From: Desulfobacteraceae bacterium
GTDB lineage: Bacteria; Desulfobacterota; Desulfobacteria; Desulfobacterales; Desulfosarcinaceae
Direction of reading: 5' to 3'
NCBI GenBank assembly: GCA_027025615.1
Contig: JALVQM010000459.1
Span: 1 to 9,153, forward strand
DNA: 9,153 bases
Part shown: positions 6,254-9,153 of the stretch, piece by piece
How the letters are laid out: every line of letters starts with the position of its first letter
How positions within the stretch are numbered: position 1 is the first letter of the stretch
Notes under the pieces: model-generated
Databases searched by the model: none
Seen by the model: the letters and a program-made list of their open reading frames with translations, nothing else
Told to the model about the DNA's origin: nothing
Made by a program: the position numbers and the translations under genes

Positions 6254-7285
6254 ATGCAGTTTATCAAGTCGGATATCAATATAGATTTCATCGGAAAACG
6301 AACTCTTGCATTCGGTCTTTCGGCCCTGATGATCGTCATCAGCATAATCACTCTGGTGGTCCATAAAGGGCCTCGTTACGGAATTGATTTTGCCGGCGGA
6401 ACACTGATTCAGGTAAAATTTCAGCAACCAGTCAAAATCAATGCCATAAAAAAAGGCCTTTCTAAAATCGGAATGTCCACAGCATCCGTCCAGGTATTCG
6501 GAGAAAGACAGGACAACGAGTTTTTGATCCGGACAGATAAGTCGACGGCCAAGGCCGACAGCCTTAGTTCAGAAGTGGCAAGCGCCCTGCAGCAATCAAC
6601 CGGTCAGGAAGCTCAAATCAGGCGGGTTGAAATGGTGGGTCCCCAGGTTGGCAAGGATTTACGGGAAAAAGCTCTTTTTGCCATCTTTTTTTCACTGTTG
6701 TTCATTACAATTTACATATCCGGACGCTTCGAATTAAAATGGCTGCTGAGTGGAGTGGTGGCCGCCGCCCTGATGGGCGCTGTCTACTTCCTGTCACTTT
6801 TCAAGGTCAGCGTGCCGTTCCTGATTTTGGCCGCCCTGATCATTTCTTTGATAATTTTTTGGTTCCTGGGGCTCAAATATGCCATGGGCGCTATCGTGGC
6901 CTTGATTCATGATGTGACCATAACTGTTGGTATTTTTTCCATCTTCAATAAAGAATTCAGCCTTCCCATTATCGCCGCCCTGTTGACAATCATCGGGTAT
7001 TCGCTAAACGATACGATAATAGTTTTTGACCGTATCCGTGAAAATCTGCGACGCAACAGGAAACAAACCCTTGAAACTACTCTAAACCGCAGTATCAACG
7101 AGACCCTGTCACGAACCATTTTGACGTCCCTTACCACCCTGGTGGTGGTCATTGCCTTGTTTGTTTATGGCGGTGGAATAATCCACGATTTTGCCTTCGC
7201 CCTGATGGTTGGCATCGTGGTCGGTACTTATTCTTCCATATTTGTGGCAAGTCCGATCTTACTTGCCTGGCAGGGTAAAAAATAA
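6254..7285 (+). CDS. secF: Protein translocase subunit SecF with an extra hydrophobic insertion
   Basis: The inner-membrane partner of SecD in proton-driven preprotein export; 343 residues. TM1 is at about 17-36, followed by GIDFAGGT (43-50), the small periplasmic domain to about 135, and VGPQVGKDLREKA before TM2. The C-terminal membrane part has HDV (219-221), GYSLNDTIIVFDRIREN (248-264) and VGTYSSIFVASP. In E. coli SecF the RFEW segment runs directly into the next helix. Here RFE (158-160) is followed by about 46 additional hydrophobic residues, after which LKYAMGAIVALIHDV resumes the usual alignment. The insert reads as two helices (about 164-182 and 188-206), so the protein may have eight membrane spans instead of six. 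The start is fixed by GAGGA. dprA begins 7 bp after the stop. Confidence 0.96.
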   Translation: MQFIKSDINIDFIGKRTLAFGLSALMIVISIITLVVHKGPRYGIDFAGGTLIQVKFQQPVKINAIKKGLSKIGMSTASVQVFGERQDNEFLIRTDKSTAKADSLSSEVASALQQSTGQEAQIRRVEMVGPQVGKDLREKALFAIFFSLLFITIYISGRFELKWLLSGVVAAALMGAVYFLSLFKVSVPFLILAALIISLIIFWFLGLKYAMGAIVALIHDVTITVGIFSIFNKEFSLPIIAALLTIIGYSLNDTIIVFDRIRENLRRNRKQTLETTLNRSINETLSRTILTSLTTLVVVIALFVYGGGIIHDFAFALMVGIVVGTYSSIFVASPILLAWQGKK

Positions 7286-7292
7286 TCAGGCC

Positions 7293-8399
7293 ATGGGCCC
7301 GCTCCTGCCATGGTTGATTCTAAAAAGTATCCCCGGTCTGAATAACAAGGCCTATCTGAGCCTGGTGGAAGCTTTTGGCTCGCCCCAGGCTGTTTTGAAG
7401 GCCGCACCTGCTGCTCTTGAACGTGTGAACGGAATATCACGACAACTGGCGACTTCAATCGCCAGCTACCGTCCTCCTGCATGGATACGCGAGGAACTTG
7501 CAACTGTCCAAAGGGAAAACTACAAAATCTTTACAATTCAAGATGGTGATTATCCTTGCCTTTTACGGCATATCGCAGATCCGCCTCCGGTTCTCTATGT
7601 TAAAGGCACAATCCATTGCCATGAACCGTCTGTTGCCATTGTGGGATCGCGTATGGCAACAAGATACGGATTGCAGGTTGCCGAGAGCCTCGCCCGCGAC
7701 CTGGCTCAACAAGGATGGACCGTTGTAAGTGGTCTGGCACATGGAATTGATGCAGCCGCCCACAAGGGTGCCCTTAAAGCGGGAGGAAGGACCATTGCCA
7801 TCCTGGGAACGGGAATAAATGTAATATATCCTAAAAATAACAAGGAGATATATGACAAAATCCCTCAAAGTGGAGCCCTCGTATCTGAATTTTTCCTTGA
7901 CACAGAACCAAAGGCGCATCATTTTCCCGTCCGTAACCGGATTATCAGCGGTATTTGCTACGCAACAGTTGTTGTTGAAGCTGCACGCCGAAGCGGGGCC
8001 TTGATTACGGCCCGTCTGGCACTTGAACAAGGTCGCGAGGTTTTTGCTGTGCCGGGCAATATCAATTCGGCTGCCAGCAAAGGTACCCATTTGCTTATCC
8101 GTCAGGGAGCAATCCTTGTGGAAAATGCCGACCAGATAATTTCCGAACTGGCAGCTCAGGTCGAACCCGGCTCCTTGCGCGCTGAGGCCGACCCAGCCGG
8201 CAGCCATAAATCAATGCCGGTTAAATTGGAATCGGAAGAGAAAAAAGTGTACGAGTTGATCGATGTTTACCCGATACATATCGATGAAATCGCCAACCAG
8301 TGCAGTCTTGATCCAGGACGCCTGGCTGCAGTTTTAATGCAACTTGAATTGAAAGGCATAATTGCCCGGAGCCCGGGTAAATATTTTCAACGCGTATGA
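7293..8399 (+). CDS. dprA: DNA-processing protein DprA (Smf)
   Basis: A cytoplasmic protein that binds single-stranded DNA and loads RecA during natural transformation. It is widespread also in species not known to be transformable. It has 368 residues, normal for the family. The N-terminal helical SAM/HhH-like part (about 5-55) includes LKSIPGL and VNGISRQLA. The Rossmann-fold core (about 80-290) has VAIVGSR (GSR 118-120), SGLAHGIDAAAH (146 onward), FPVRNRIISG (PVRNR 212-216) and FAVPGNI. A C-terminal winged-helix domain spans roughly the last 55 residues (VYELIDVYPIHIDEIANQ). ATG 7293 is chosen because the SAM-like domain then starts at once; its Shine-Dalgarno sequence is weak (AGG only 2 nt away), so translation is probably coupled to secF, which ends 7 bp earlier. 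The preceding in-frame TTG at 7209 would overlap secF by 77 bp and is unlikely. topA downstream is the common neighbour. Confidence 0.95.
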   Translation: MGPLLPWLILKSIPGLNNKAYLSLVEAFGSPQAVLKAAPAALERVNGISRQLATSIASYRPPAWIREELATVQRENYKIFTIQDGDYPCLLRHIADPPPVLYVKGTIHCHEPSVAIVGSRMATRYGLQVAESLARDLAQQGWTVVSGLAHGIDAAAHKGALKAGGRTIAILGTGINVIYPKNNKEIYDKIPQSGALVSEFFLDTEPKAHHFPVRNRIISGICYATVVVEAARRSGALITARLALEQGREVFAVPGNINSAASKGTHLLIRQGAILVENADQIISELAAQVEPGSLRAEADPAGSHKSMPVKLESEEKKVYELIDVYPIHIDEIANQCSLDPGRLAAVLMQLELKGIIARSPGKYFQRV

Positions 8400-8413
8400 A
8401 ATAGCATTGCATT

Positions 8414-8419
8414 TATAAT
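8414..8419 (+). promoter_or_regulatory. Possible -10 box for topA (TATAAT)
   Basis: A perfect TATAAT lies in the dprA-topA gap, 44 bp before the topA start. The hexamer 17 bp upstream (CGCGTA) is not a -35 match, and there is no TGN extended -10. It may be an activator-dependent or weak internal promoter, or chance in an AT-rich stretch. Confidence 0.35.
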
Positions 8420-8452
8420 ACGTAAGAACGCAATTCCCAAGCAATCCAAACA

Positions 8453-8456
8453 GAGG
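8453..8456 (+). promoter_or_regulatory. Ribosome binding site that decides the GTG start of topA
   Basis: GAGG with 6 nt to the GTG at 8463. The overlapping ATG at 8461 is followed at once by TGA in its own frame, so it cannot be the start. Confidence 0.8.
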
Positions 8457-8462
8457 TAGAAT

Positions 8463-9153
8463 GTGAGCGATAAACCACTGGTAGTTGTAGAATCACCGAC
8501 AAAGGTTCGCACCCTGCGCAAATATCTGGGATCTGACTTTAACGTAGTGGCTACTGTCGGACATATCAAAGACCTGCCCACCAGGGAAATAGGGATAGAT
8601 ATAGAGAACGGATTCAAACCAAAATACAGAAATATTCGTGGCAAGCAAAAAGTAATCACAAATCTTCGTAAAGCCGCCGGAGACACCAAAGACGTCTACC
8701 TGGCACCTGACCCGGACCGGGAAGGTGAAGCCATAGCTTGGCATACCATGCAGGTACTTAAGAAAAAAGGGCGGCGTTTCCATAGGGTGTTGTTTCATGA
8801 GCTTACCCGCAATGCCATCCAAAAAGCCATGCAATCTCCTGAAGACTTGAATAAAGCCAAGTACGAAGCTCAACAGGCAAGAAGGATTCTAGACCGGCTG
8901 GTGGGTTATCAAATTTCTCCCCTTTTATGGAAAAAGGTCAAGGGCGGTCTCAGTGCCGGAAGGGTGCAATCTGTGGCTGTCCGAATTATCTGTGAACGTG
9001 AACGGGCAATTCAGCAGTTCGTTCCCCAGGAATATTGGTCCATCAGCGCATTTTTGGAAGGGTCAAACCCACCGCCCTTCGCAGCCAAGCTGGTTAAAGA
9101 AAACGGCAAAAAGATAAATCTTCCGGACAAAAAGACAACTGATCAGGCAGTTG
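8463..9153 (+). CDS. topA: DNA topoisomerase I, N-terminal 230 residues (3' end beyond the window)
   Basis: A type IA topoisomerase that relaxes negative supercoils through a transient 5'-phosphotyrosine bond. The frame is open from GTG 8463 to the right edge. The Toprim domain begins LVVVESPTK, with the catalytic Glu at 10, and contains DPDREGE with D83, D85 and E87 as metal-binding acids. This is followed by AIAWH, HELTRNAI and QARRILDRLVGYQISPLLW. LSAGRVQSVAVRIICERE (SAGRVQ from 164) is the usual type IA stretch before the gate domain. The active-site Tyr and any C-terminal zinc ribbons lie beyond the window. The Toprim part is compact: its DPDRE acids lie earlier than D111 of the E. coli enzyme, as in many non-enterobacterial TopA. 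It follows dprA on the same strand. Confidence 0.97.
   Translation, partial: MSDKPLVVVESPTKVRTLRKYLGSDFNVVATVGHIKDLPTREIGIDIENGFKPKYRNIRGKQKVITNLRKAAGDTKDVYLAPDPDREGEAIAWHTMQVLKKKGRRFHRVLFHELTRNAIQKAMQSPEDLNKAKYEAQQARRILDRLVGYQISPLLWKKVKGGLSAGRVQSVAVRIICERERAIQQFVPQEYWSISAFLEGSNPPPFAAKLVKENGKKINLPDKKTTDQAV

Noticed and set aside
7209..7292. TTG start extending dprA upstream
   Set aside because: It would overlap secF by 77 bp, and the added 28 residues do not resemble the DprA N-terminus.
7563..8207. 214-codon open frame on the minus strand, antisense to dprA
   Set aside because: It overlaps the conserved Rossmann core of dprA and shows no recognisable domain or ribosome binding site.

Overview
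The window is a chromosomal housekeeping segment from a Gram-negative bacterium. GC content looks close to 50 % by eye. The order leuS (divergent) | rng - yajC - secD - secF - dprA - topA, and the style of the LeuRS and RNase G proteins, suggest a member of the Desulfobacterota (former Deltaproteobacteria). This placement is an inference from gene order and remembered family features, not from a search. Both edges cut genes: the 3' part of leuS runs off the left end and the 3' part of topA runs off the right end.

Layout. Positions 1-2030 on the minus strand hold the first 676 codons of leucyl-tRNA synthetase. A 305-bp divergent spacer (2031-2335) separates it from rng (RNase G/E family, 2336-3808). 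A 204-bp spacer then carries a good sigma70-type promoter, a perfect palindrome over its -10 box and a strong leader hairpin. It precedes yajC (4013-4384, TTG start), secD (4459-6057) and secF (6254-7285), the accessory complex of the Sec translocon. dprA (7293-8399) follows secF by 7 bp, and topA (from 8463, GTG start) follows dprA by 63 bp.

Function. YajC, SecD and SecF work together at SecYEG and use the proton-motive force to help pull preproteins through the inner membrane. DprA loads RecA on incoming single-stranded DNA. TopA relaxes negative supercoils. RNase G processes rRNA and mRNA. LeuRS charges tRNA-Leu. The genes are physically clustered but do not form one pathway beyond yajC-secD-secF.

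The most unusual features are two. The first is a roughly 140-bp non-autonomous transposon-like (MITE-like) element between secD and secF. It has 17-bp imperfect terminal inverted repeats and flanking TA dinucleotides, and it supplies the present secD stop codon. The second is an insertion of about 46 hydrophobic residues in SecF that should add a transmembrane hairpin. I see no defence system, CRISPR array, prophage, tRNA or rRNA gene, and no previously undescribed multi-gene system.
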